A stretch of DNA of 45,222 nucleotides from positions 1 through 45,222 of the forward strand of contig DBYX01000016.1 of assembly GCA_002311665.1 (NCBI GenBank), in the 5' to 3' direction. This document shows, piece after piece, positions 7,418 through 14,845 of this stretch (its first letter is position 1; each line of letters starts with the position of its first letter). The notes beneath the pieces were generated by a model, which made no database searches, was not told where the DNA came from, and saw only the letters and a program-made list of their open reading frames with translations. The stretch comes from Lachnoclostridium sp. UBA1175 (GTDB lineage Bacteria; Bacillota; Clostridia; Lachnospirales; Lachnospiraceae). Both the position numbers and the translations under genes were made by a program.

Positions 7418-8524
7418 TCACTTCTTCCTCGATTGCAGCCACTGATGCATCCCGCAGCCGTGCTCCTCCGTCGGGCGCGGCTCGAAGCCGAACCGGCGGT
7501 AGAAGTCCTCCTTGCCCTTGGCCGCCTGCAGGCTCACCATCACGCGGTAGCCGGGCTTGAGGATGCTGTCGATGAACCCCAAAACGCGGTTCATCAGATC
7601 GCGCCCGAGTCCCTTTCCCTGGCACTCCGGGATCACGATCACATCCGCAACGTACACGACATAGCCGTAGTCCCACAGCACGCGCGTGAGCGCGATCGGG
7701 CGGCCGTCCTTGCGGAACACGCGAAGAAACGGCGTGTGGCTCAAACCCTCCACGGCCTGCTCGAGCGGGAACTCGCTCCACCCGACCTGCCGGCGCATCT
7801 CCATATATTCCTCGGGCGTGATCCGGTCGCTCACCTCATAGTCGATCCGGAGAGCCTCCGTGAGCACGTCCGCCTGGTGCTCCAGCGTCACAAAATCCCT
7901 GAACACCGGGCTCGGTATATGCGGCTCGAACATCCCCGGCCGGAACCAGAGCGCCTGCGCCGCGTTCATCCCGAGTTCCCGCGCCGCCTGCAGCTCGTGG
8001 GAGCCGCCGTCGCCTACGTAGAGGCACTCCTCCGACGTAACGCCGAACTCGTCCATAATGCTTTGATACATCGACGGATCGGGCTTCTTGACGCCCTGCT
8101 CGTACGAGAGCCGTACCGTGTCGAACAGCGGGTAGAGCTCGCTCCCGACGATCATTGCGCGCTCGTCCGAGAAGCAGTTGCTGATCAGGCCCGTGCGGAT
8201 GCCGTGCGCCCTAAGGTCCTTCAGTAACTGCACCGATTCCCTCGGTATTGCGGCAAATGTGTCCCCCAGCGCCTCAAGGCGCTTGCCGCACACGTGGGCT
8301 ACATTGGCCTCGCTGTACAGATCAAGCTTCCGAAGCGTCTCCGCGAGGCCTTCCTCCATCGTGTACTTGCCGATCGTGCGCTCGGTCTCCGTCGCGTGCC
8401 ACGCATCGCGGAATTCCGGGATCGGTACCCCGAGGTCCTCCGCGATGTTCTCGCTGAAGTACGTTCTCCCCGTGAAGAGTGTCACCAGCGTCTCGAACAT
8501 GTCGAATATTACTGCCCGGATCAT
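7418..8524 (-). CDS. HAD-superfamily hydrolase fused to GNAT acetyltransferase
   Basis: The 368-residue protein joins two enzymes. Residues 1-215 are a HAD hydrolase of subfamily I: FDMFETL with nucleophile D8 (second Asp replaced by Phe, as in dehalogenase-like members), SN in the motif II region (LISNCF), a KKPDP motif III and VGDGGSHE motif IV. Residues about 228-368 are a GNAT N-acetyltransferase, with the beta4-alpha3 acetyl-CoA loop in VIVIPECQGKGLGRDLM and the usual C-terminal FYRRFGFEPRP. The linked substrates are unknown; one possibility is coupled dephosphorylation and acetylation of a metabolite. It lies 57 bases downstream of the HD-GYP gene, with a GC hairpin between, and was once followed by glycerate kinase. 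The ATG at 8524 follows GGGGGA. Confidence 0.85.
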   Translation of the reverse strand: MIRAVIFDMFETLVTLFTGRTYFSENIAEDLGVPIPEFRDAWHATETERTIGKYTMEEGLAETLRKLDLYSEANVAHVCGKRLEALGDTFAAIPRESVQLLKDLRAHGIRTGLISNCFSDERAMIVGSELYPLFDTVRLSYEQGVKKPDPSMYQSIMDEFGVTSEECLYVGDGGSHELQAARELGMNAAQALWFRPGMFEPHIPSPVFRDFVTLEHQADVLTEALRIDYEVSDRITPEEYMEMRRQVGWSEFPLEQAVEGLSHTPFLRVFRKDGRPIALTRVLWDYGYVVYVADVIVIPECQGKGLGRDLMNRVLGFIDSILKPGYRVMVSLQAAKGKEDFYRRFGFEPRPTEEHGCGMHQWLQSRKK

Positions 8525-8556
8525 AGTTTGTCCCCCTTTGGTTTATAAATTTCAAA

Positions 8557-8572
8557 GGCGGCCGCAGCCGCC
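8557..8572 (-). terminator. GC-rich hairpin between HD-GYP and HAD-GNAT genes
   Basis: GGCGGC-cgca-GCCGCC is followed on minus by TTTGAAATTT. It could terminate or attenuate transcription between the two genes. Confidence 0.5.
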
Positions 8573-8581
8573 CAAGATTTA

Positions 8582-10330
8582 CTATCGCAATTCGCACATT
8601 TTCCCGCCGACGAAGCCCGAGCCGTCCGCAACGGCCTCCTGCTCGTCATAGTACTTCTCAAGACGCGGCTTGGCCGCAAGGTAGTAACGCTCCAGCTGCG
8701 GGTCAAACTGCGTCCCCATGCCTTCCATAATGATGCTGTCCGCCTTCTCGAACGACATACTCTCCTTGTACACGCGCTTGCTCACGAGCGCGTCATACAC
8801 GTCCGCGATCGCCATGATGCGCGCCTCGATCGGGATCTCCTCGCCTTTGAGGCCCTCGGGGTAACCCGAGCCGTCCCAGCGCTCGTGGTGGTAGTGAGCC
8901 ACATTTTCCGCAATCTCATGGAACTCCTCGTCGTCCGTTCCCTCGAGGATCGCGTGCACGATGCGCGCGCCTTCCCGCGCGTGTGCCTTCATCTTCTCAA
9001 ACTCCTCCGGCTCGAACCGGCCCGGCTTGCGGAGGATCACATCGTCGACCGCGATTTTCCCCAGATCGTGCATCGGAGCCGCCTTGATGAGGTTTCTGAT
9101 GAAGCTTTTCGACAGCTGTAGAACATTGTCTTTTCTTATCTCGTCGGTCAATATGCGCACGCCCTCGCTCGTGCGGCGGATGTGCCCGCCGGTCGAGTTG
9201 TCGCGGCTTTCCACCATCGTTGCCATCCCGAGGATCAGCTTGTCGTGCATCTCCTCGATGTCCTGCGTCTTCTCCGCGACCTGCTCCTTGAGCTTGCCGT
9301 TGAAGTTGTTCAGAAGCTCCACATAGCGCTGACGCTCGGTGTCGTCCGTGAGGAAGAACTGGTAGCCCTTCTTGTGCTTGCCGGCGTACAGGTAGTTGAG
9401 CGACACGAGATACATCTTGTCACCCGCGTGGTACCGGAAATTGCTGTTGCTGTCGTCGTGCTCGTACGTGTCGAGCCAGCGATTCACGCTCTTCGCGATC
9501 GCCGAGTCGGCCGGCAGCACGCGGTCCACGTTCACGTCCTTAAGCTCCGGGAACACCGTGAGCGCCGTCTCGTTACAGCCGAGGTAATGGCGCTTGAAAT
9601 CAAACGATATGAAGCCCTTGTCGCCCCTCTGCACGATCGAGTCGATGCCGCTGTCGGTGATGTCGTAGAGGCACACCTGGTGGATGATGACGAGGTACAT
9701 GATCTGCGCGAACACGTACGCGATCGGCAGCAGCTCGAGCTTGTCGGTGATGATCGCGCGCCCGCCGTAGAAGGCGAAGATCGCGACCGTCTCGGGGATG
9801 AACAAAAGCAAAATGATCTTGTTCGGCACGTTCTTCTTGCGCACATAACTGTACACAAGCGCCGCGAGCCCGATCGCAAAATAAATCATCACAAGCGCGA
9901 CATACGCCGTGTGCAGCGGCCCGTACACCTTGTTCACCAGCCGCCCGGCGCCGTCCTCGACGACGAAGTCACACGACTTGTAAAACCACGGCTTGTCGCC
10001 GACCGTCAGCGACCCGAAGTACGCCAGCGTGCTCGCCACGAACATTCCGAACCGCATTTTCCGCGGCAGGATGATGTCGCACAGGTTGAGCACCGAAAGC
10101 GTGATCATCAGCAGCAGGTACGTACCGCCGAAGTAGGTGATCTTGTTGGCCAGGATCGCCTCGTTGAGCTCCGTCGACCGCGCGGACAGCAGGTTGCCTA
10201 GGATCGCGATCGGTATCATAGAAAAAATGAGCGTGACATGCACATCGAAATGTTTATGCCACGACAGAAAATACAGCATCGTCAGTATGATCGAAACTGC
10301 GAGCAAAATCTGATAATATGCAATGATCAT
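8582..10330 (-). CDS. Membrane HD-GYP phosphodiesterase-like signalling protein
   Basis: The 582-residue protein carries an N-terminal bundle of about seven membrane helices (roughly 1-220), like the 7TM sensor of some histidine kinases. A PAS-like segment (about 230-330), a short coiled coil (about 335-365) and an HD-GYP domain (about 365-560) follow. The catalytic signature is complete: H383 (GGHIRRT), H421-D422 (HDLGKI), H450, H480-H481, the GYP loop at 489-491 (WDGSGYPEGLKGEEIP) and D510 (AIADVYDAL). HD-GYP proteins hydrolyse cyclic di-GMP or related cyclic dinucleotides; here the sensed signal is probably a ligand or membrane state. The ATG at 10330 follows GAGGGAG. Expression starts from a strong promoter at 10438-10466 and passes through a leader with three hairpins. 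Confidence 0.9.
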   Translation of the reverse strand: MIIAYYQILLAVSIILTMLYFLSWHKHFDVHVTLIFSMIPIAILGNLLSARSTELNEAILANKITYFGGTYLLLMITLSVLNLCDIILPRKMRFGMFVASTLAYFGSLTVGDKPWFYKSCDFVVEDGAGRLVNKVYGPLHTAYVALVMIYFAIGLAALVYSYVRKKNVPNKIILLLFIPETVAIFAFYGGRAIITDKLELLPIAYVFAQIMYLVIIHQVCLYDITDSGIDSIVQRGDKGFISFDFKRHYLGCNETALTVFPELKDVNVDRVLPADSAIAKSVNRWLDTYEHDDSNSNFRYHAGDKMYLVSLNYLYAGKHKKGYQFFLTDDTERQRYVELLNNFNGKLKEQVAEKTQDIEEMHDKLILGMATMVESRDNSTGGHIRRTSEGVRILTDEIRKDNVLQLSKSFIRNLIKAAPMHDLGKIAVDDVILRKPGRFEPEEFEKMKAHAREGARIVHAILEGTDDEEFHEIAENVAHYHHERWDGSGYPEGLKGEEIPIEARIMAIADVYDALVSKRVYKESMSFEKADSIIMEGMGTQFDPQLERYYLAAKPRLEKYYDEQEAVADGSGFVGGKMCELR

Positions 10331-10344
10331 GCAATGTCTCCCTC

Positions 10345-10426
10345 GCCGGCGTCTGCGCTACGCCGGCCCGGCTTCCCGAGAAGCCTTCTTTTCCTCTGTT
10401 TACGCCTGCCCGTGCGCGCGCACGGG
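10345..10426 (-). promoter_or_regulatory. Three-hairpin structured leader of the HD-GYP mRNA
   Basis: Three perfect or near-perfect GC stems lie between promoter and start codon: GCCGGCGT/ACGCCGGC (10345-10352, 10360-10367), GGCTTC/GAAGCC (10370-10375, 10380-10385) and CCCGTGCGCGCGCACGGG (10409-10426). The last is flanked on minus by two GCGTAAAC copies. They fill most of the roughly 100-base leader. It does not match known cyclic-di-GMP riboswitch cores that I can recognise. Confidence 0.55.
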
Positions 10427-10437
10427 TTTACGCTGAT

Positions 10438-10466
10438 ATAGTATCATTTCCGCTCTGCAGTGTCAA
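10438..10466 (-). promoter_or_regulatory. Sigma-A promoter of the HD-GYP gene
   Basis: On minus, consensus TTGACA (10461-10466), a 17-base spacer and TACTAT (10438-10443). Transcription should start near 10431. Confidence 0.85.
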
Positions 10467-10495
10467 TGGTGCAACTGCCGGTAACGGCAAGGGGT

Positions 10496-10536
10496 GAAAA
10501 GTGCCCGATCATCGAATGGATAACCGGACACTTTTG
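10496..10536 (-). terminator. Terminator of glmS
   Basis: AAAAGTGCCCG and CGGACACTTTT form an 11-bp stem with one mismatch around a loop of about 17 bases. On minus it ends in TTTT, about 30 bases after the glmS stop codon. Confidence 0.75.
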
Positions 10537-10566
10537 TGTCTGAGGAGCTCTCAGTTATTATTCTCT

Positions 10567-12405
10567 TTATTCCACCGTCACGGACTTCGCGAGGTTTCTC
10601 GGCTTGTCGATGTCGCAGCCGCGGTTGAGCGCCACATAGTACGCGAAGATCTGCAGCGGCATCACGCCGAGCACGGGCTGAAGCAGCGGGTGCGTCGTGG
10701 GGATGAGCAGTAGCTCGGTCGCCTGGTCGCGGACCGCCGGTGCGGTCTCCTCCGTCGCCACCACGATGACATCGGCACCTCTTGCGCACACCTCCACGAT
10801 GTTGGAGCGCGTCTTCTCGATGAGCGGTGCGTACGTTGCGAGTGCCACGACGAGCGTGCCGGGCTCGATCAGCGAGATCGTGCCGTGCTTGAGCTCTCCC
10901 GCCGCGTACGACTCGGAGTGGATGTACGAGATCTCCTTGAGCTTCAGGGAGCCCTCCAGGCCGAGCGCATAGTCAAGGTTGCGGCCGATGAAGAACACGC
11001 TGTTGCGGTTGAAATAGTGCGATGCGGCCTTCTGGCAAATGTCGACATCCGCGAGGAGCGATTCGATCTTCTCGGGAAGCCCCGTGATCCCGCTCACAAG
11101 TGCCGCGTACTCGTCCGCGGGCACGCGCCCGTTCACATCCGCCATATAGATGCCGAGCATGATCAGGAGCACCATCTGCGTCGTGTACGCCTTCGTGGTC
11201 GCCACGGCGATCTCCGGCCCCGCCCACGTGTACAGTACGACGTCGGACTCTCTCGCGATCGAGCTGCCCATCACGTTGACGATGGAGAGCACCTTCGAGC
11301 CGCCCTTCTTCGCCTCGCGAAGCGCCGCCATCGAGTCGAGCGTCTCGCCGGACTGGCTGATGACGATCACCAGCGTGTCCTCGCCGAGCAGCGGCTCACT
11401 GTAGCGGAACTCCGACGCCAGGTAGGCATCCACGGGGATGCGCAACAGCTTCTCGAGGACGTATTTGCCGACCATTCCGACGTGGTATGCCGAGCCGCAC
11501 GCCACGATGTTGATCTTGCGGACCCCGCGGAGGAATTCGGACATCCCCTCGAGCTCCGGCAGCACGATGCGGCCGTCCTGCAGTCTCGGCGACACGGTCT
11601 TGCGCACCGCCTCGCCCTGCTCCATGATCTCCTTGAGCATAAAATGAGCATAGCCGCCCTTCTCCGCAGCGCTCACGTCCCAGTCTACCGTGTGCTTTTC
11701 CTTCTCGATCGGAGCGCGCTCACGGTCGTAGATCTGCACGCTGTCCGCAGTGAGCACGGCCACCTCGCCGTCCTCCATATACGTAACCGTGCGCGTGTGC
11801 GCGAGAAGCGCGGTCACGTCGGACGCAATGTAGTTACCGTCCTCGCCGTAGCCGATCAGAAGCGGCGCGTCCTTGCGGGCCGCGATCATCTGCCCCGGCA
11901 CATCCCGGCACAAAATTCCCATCGCGTACGCGCCCTGGATACGCCCAAGCACCGCGTACACCGCGTTCATCAGGTTGCCGAGCTTGCGGTAATAATACTC
12001 CATCAGCTGCGCGATGACCTCGGTGTCGGTCTCCGACGCAAAATGAATCCCCTTCCGCTCCAGCGAGGCGCGGATCTCGAGGTAATTCTCAATGATACCG
12101 TTGTGCACGACGGCGATCCTGCCGTCCGCTCCGACGTGCGGGTGCGCGTTCGTGTCGTTCGGCTCGCCGTGCGTCGCCCAGCGCGTATGCCCGATGCCGA
12201 TCTCACCGCGCAGCGGGTCCTGCTTCCCGAGCTGCTCGCGAAGCATCGACAGGCGTCCCTTCGTCTTCACGACCTGAAGCTCATTGTCCGGCGACACAAC
12301 TGCCACACCGGCGGAGTCGTAGCCCCGGTACTCCAGTCTCTCCAAACCGTCCAGCAGGATCGGCACTGCCTCCGACCGTCCCGCGTATCCGATAATTCCG
12401 CACAT
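10567..12405 (-). CDS. glmS: Glutamine-fructose-6-phosphate aminotransferase (isomerising)
   Basis: This enzyme converts fructose 6-phosphate and glutamine to glucosamine 6-phosphate, the committed step to UDP-GlcNAc for peptidoglycan. The 612-residue length is normal. The N-terminus MCGIIGYAG exposes the catalytic Cys2 of the class II glutamine amidotransferase domain (to about 225), with RWATHGEP and HNGIIENY. Two SIS sugar-isomerase domains follow (about 290-420 and 460-590; SQSGETLDSMAAL, TTKAYTTQ). The C-terminus ends in the family-typical LAKSVTVE. It lies 90 bases downstream of an XRE regulator gene, with an AGAGGA ribosome site. The gap is too short for a glmS ribozyme, so control must be by another route, possibly co-transcription with the regulator. 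Confidence 0.97.
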   Translation of the reverse strand: MCGIIGYAGRSEAVPILLDGLERLEYRGYDSAGVAVVSPDNELQVVKTKGRLSMLREQLGKQDPLRGEIGIGHTRWATHGEPNDTNAHPHVGADGRIAVVHNGIIENYLEIRASLERKGIHFASETDTEVIAQLMEYYYRKLGNLMNAVYAVLGRIQGAYAMGILCRDVPGQMIAARKDAPLLIGYGEDGNYIASDVTALLAHTRTVTYMEDGEVAVLTADSVQIYDRERAPIEKEKHTVDWDVSAAEKGGYAHFMLKEIMEQGEAVRKTVSPRLQDGRIVLPELEGMSEFLRGVRKINIVACGSAYHVGMVGKYVLEKLLRIPVDAYLASEFRYSEPLLGEDTLVIVISQSGETLDSMAALREAKKGGSKVLSIVNVMGSSIARESDVVLYTWAGPEIAVATTKAYTTQMVLLIMLGIYMADVNGRVPADEYAALVSGITGLPEKIESLLADVDICQKAASHYFNRNSVFFIGRNLDYALGLEGSLKLKEISYIHSESYAAGELKHGTISLIEPGTLVVALATYAPLIEKTRSNIVEVCARGADVIVVATEETAPAVRDQATELLLIPTTHPLLQPVLGVMPLQIFAYYVALNRGCDIDKPRNLAKSVTVE

Positions 12406-12495
12406 AAATGGTTCCTCTTTTCTTTGGATTGTTGCCGCGATAAGCTGTTCCCGCGGCTCTCGTCCCGTTAAGCTTTCCTGAGACTGTCTGTCCCG

Positions 12496-13020
12496 TCAGC
12501 TGTTCCGGACGATCTCCTCGTTGATCTCCGTCGCGACCGATGCGAGGATCATCTCGAGATACTTCTCCGGCTCGGGGTACGTGCTCCGGCGGATCTTGAA
12601 CTCATCCAACAGCCCGATCAGCCGGCGGATCTGCTCCTTGTACCGGTTCAGCACGAGCATCGTCCCGATTGCTTCCTTCTGGTCGTAGTGGATCATCACG
12701 CCCGCGGTGTAGCTCTCGTAGTATGAGATCACGCCCATACTCCACAGCGTGTATACCGCGTTGACGATCCGCTTGCCCTCGTCGGGCTCGTTACCGACCG
12801 GCGCCGCTTCCTCTCCGTAGTACAACCGCTCAATGCTGACCTCCAGGCTCCGCGCGATCTTCGCGACCGTCGTCAGATTGGGGATCTTCTTCGAATTCTC
12901 GTACGCGCTCAGCGTCGTGTTGGAAATCCCGCACAGACTCGCGAGTTTCTCCTGCGAATACCGCTTCCTCTGCCGCGCATCGCGGATGTTGAAGCCGATT
13001 TTATCTTCATAAGTACCCAT
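12496..13020 (-). CDS. XRE-family transcriptional regulator upstream of glmS
   Basis: The 174-residue protein has an XRE/Cro HTH at about 8-63 (QEKLASLCGISNTTLSAYE is the helix-turn-helix) followed by an alpha-helical C-terminal segment (about 78-174) with no domain I recognise. It sits 90 bases before glmS on the same strand and may form an operon with it. Its own upstream region is very AT-rich, with repeats of TTAWACTTTCGT and a palindrome that could be autoregulatory sites. A role in envelope precursor control is suggested only by position. The ATG at 13020 follows GAGAGGTG. Confidence 0.85.
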   Translation of the reverse strand: MGTYEDKIGFNIRDARQRKRYSQEKLASLCGISNTTLSAYENSKKIPNLTTVAKIARSLEVSIERLYYGEEAAPVGNEPDEGKRIVNAVYTLWSMGVISYYESYTAGVMIHYDQKEAIGTMLVLNRYKEQIRRLIGLLDEFKIRRSTYPEPEKYLEMILASVATEINEEIVRNS

Positions 13021-13077
13021 TTTGTCACCTCTCGGCGCTCCGGGCGCCTCCGAATGCCACTTTCTTGTCCTCGTTTG

Positions 13078-13130
13078 TTATACTTTCGTGCAATTTATTA
13101 TATTTTCATATAACTGTATTAAACTTTCGT
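13078..13130. repeat. Paired operator-like repeats before the XRE regulator
   Basis: TTATACTTTCGT (13078-13089) and TTAAACTTTCGT (13119-13130) are 41 bases apart, close to four helical turns. They bracket the AT-rich promoter zone and are candidate autoregulatory sites. Confidence 0.45.
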
Positions 13131-13286
13131 TGTATATATTATACTTCTTTTCTTCGGAAAATGCAATCTTTTTTCGCATGCAGGCTTCCGCGAGGCCGTT
13201 TTTTCTCCCCGGGCAGGCGTCTTCAGCGCGTTTTTTTACCCGTCCGCGCCGGCGTCTGATCCTTTGAATATCCTTTTGTTATGCTG

Positions 13287-13302
13287 TACTACTAATGTAG
13301 TA
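13287..13302. promoter_or_regulatory. Palindromic operator-like site
   Basis: TACTAC-TAAT-GTAGTA is a perfect 6-bp-arm dyad, reminiscent of BlaI/MecI-family operators (TACA..TGTA or TACTAC..GTAGTA). No BlaI-type gene is in the window. Confidence 0.4.
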
Positions 13303-13331
13303 TATTCCTCCGTGCATTCCCTTGATCGCAC

Positions 13332-13363
13332 AAAAAAAGAGCACTCCGCCGTGCGGAATGCTC
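13332..13363 (-). terminator. Terminator of the envelope operon
   Basis: GAGCACTCCG (13339-13348) pairs with CGGAATGCTC (13354-13363), with one G-T type mismatch, and is followed on minus by seven T (13332-13338). It lies just after the DHHW stop and closes the five-gene operon. Confidence 0.88.
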
Positions 13364-13374
13364 CTGTCTTGCCA

Positions 13375-14781
13375 TCACTTCATCGTCTCTCGCGACGAGT
13401 AGTAGTAACGCCCATCGGTCTCGACGAGGATGCCCACGACCTTGTCCTCGGTCACATTTTCCTCGGGAAGGTACGCGGAGTAGCCGTTGTCGCCCGTCGT
13501 CTCCGCGCCGAGCAACTCGCGCTCGTATGCCGGAAATGCCTCGTAGAACGTGTTGCGCCCGCCGTTCTCGACGATGATGTACGCGCGGTAGGTGTCACCG
13601 AGCCACGACGCATCAATCGTGCCGTACACGTGCGTCATTCCGTTGGTCGTCTCGAACGCGATGCGGTTGTCCGCGTCGCTCATATCCACGGCGTCGAGGA
13701 TGTCGATCTCCGCCTTCGGCGCCTCCATCAGCGGCGCCTTCTCCACGATGTTGATCAGGTTGCGCTCGACGATCTCGAGCACCACCGTGTCCGCGCCGAG
13801 CCGCTCTACCGAGCTCATCCGGTACGGCACCGCGCGCTGGAATTCTGCCTTGCCAAACGCCTGCGCACAATACTGCCACATCGTGTTGGCGAACGAGTCG
13901 CGGAACATCAGCAGACTTCCGCGCCCCGCGCCGCCGAGTGTCTCGATCACAAGCGCCTCGTCCATCACCACGGAGCGCTTGAGCGTGTACGTGTACTCGA
14001 GGTCCGGGTATAGCTGCTCATCGTCGTCCGCGGCGTCCGGGTAGACCATGTTCACAAGGTCGGCGTCCCAGTCATTATTCGCCGAGAACGTCACATTCGG
14101 ATAATGATCATGCTCTTGCGTGAGCTTGTCGATGATCGCGCGGTACGCAACCATCGCGCCCTCGTACGTCCAGTGCGAGTCGCGCGCCTGGTAAAGCACC
14201 TTGTCCTGTGCCTCGAGTGCCGACACGAGGTCCGCATAGCGCACATCGGCGCGTTTGAGTGCCGCCACGAGTGCCTCAAGGTTGCTCCTCTCCTCGGTCA
14301 CCTTATAGCGCGAAGGCATATTGTCGGGATAGAGCGTGTTCTTGTTGGGCGCGACCGTGAACACGAACTCCGCGCCGCGCTGCTCGCAGTACGCCGACAG
14401 AAGCTCGAGCGTGCGCACCGCGTTGGCGATGTTCCGGTCCGTCATCGTGCGCACGTGGCAGAAATCGTCCACGGTCTTTTCGTAGAACAACCACCCGTCA
14501 TCGCCGAGGATCACGGACGACTCCGCCGACTCGCCGAACAGCGTCTCCTTCATCTTCGTCTGCGCGCTCACGAGGAACGGCCGCCCGCCCATATGGTCGG
14601 AGAACCACGCGTCAAACTGCGTAAAATATTCGGTGTTGATCTTCCCGTCGCTGACCGCCTTCGGAAAACCGGCGCTCTCGCGTTTCTCCTGCGCAGACGT
14701 GTCCCGCGACATGCCGACGGTGACCAGCGGTCCCAGGCAGATCAGCAGGTAGATCACGATAAATGCCAGTTTCTTTTTCAT
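13375..14781 (-). CDS. DHHW/AlgJ-like SGNH protein, partner of MBOAT acyltransferase
   Basis: The 468-residue protein has an N-terminal membrane anchor or uncleaved signal (about 5-24) and an extracytoplasmic DHHW/AlgX-AlgJ-type SGNH hydrolase fold. Visible motifs are ILGDDGWLFY (about 91-100), the catalytic Asp-His pair in DSHW (D201, H203) and a serine in the RDSFA block (S296). In this family the protein receives acyl groups moved across the membrane by the MBOAT partner and places them on an exported polysaccharide. The MBOAT gene is immediately upstream. The ATG at 14781 is chosen because a GGAGG site precedes it; a longer reading overlaps the MBOAT end without support. Substrate (wall polymer, capsule or teichoic acid) is unknown. 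Confidence 0.85.
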   Translation of the reverse strand: MKKKLAFIVIYLLICLGPLVTVGMSRDTSAQEKRESAGFPKAVSDGKINTEYFTQFDAWFSDHMGGRPFLVSAQTKMKETLFGESAESSVILGDDGWLFYEKTVDDFCHVRTMTDRNIANAVRTLELLSAYCEQRGAEFVFTVAPNKNTLYPDNMPSRYKVTEERSNLEALVAALKRADVRYADLVSALEAQDKVLYQARDSHWTYEGAMVAYRAIIDKLTQEHDHYPNVTFSANNDWDADLVNMVYPDAADDDEQLYPDLEYTYTLKRSVVMDEALVIETLGGAGRGSLLMFRDSFANTMWQYCAQAFGKAEFQRAVPYRMSSVERLGADTVVLEIVERNLINIVEKAPLMEAPKAEIDILDAVDMSDADNRIAFETTNGMTHVYGTIDASWLGDTYRAYIIVENGGRNTFYEAFPAYERELLGAETTGDNGYSAYLPEENVTEDKVVGILVETDGRYYYSSRETMK

Positions 14782-14845
14782 GCGGCCTCCAACGTAGTTG
14801 CATTTTCCGAAACACCGCGCGCGGCGTCCGAAGGTATCGCCGGTC

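Larger units (their letters stand above)
13021..13374. other. Intergenic regulatory region between DHHW and XRE genes
   Basis: This AT-rich stretch contains, from left, a repeat TTATACTTTCGT (13078-13089) with near-copy TTAAACTTTCGT (13119-13130), a probable -10 TATAAT on minus near 13096-13104, palindrome GTATATATTATAC (13132-13144), one CGGAAAATG word (13155-13163), palindrome TACTAC-TAAT-GTAGTA (13287-13302) and the DHHW terminator. No coding region was found. Confidence 0.6.

Noticed and set aside
10331..10430. Cyclic-di-GMP riboswitch in the HD-GYP leader
   Set aside because: The hairpins do not match the class I or II cores I can recognise; kept only as an unclassified structured leader.
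12406..12495. glmS ribozyme upstream of glmS
   Set aside because: The gap is only 90 bases and lacks the ribozyme core; the XRE gene fills the space where it would be.
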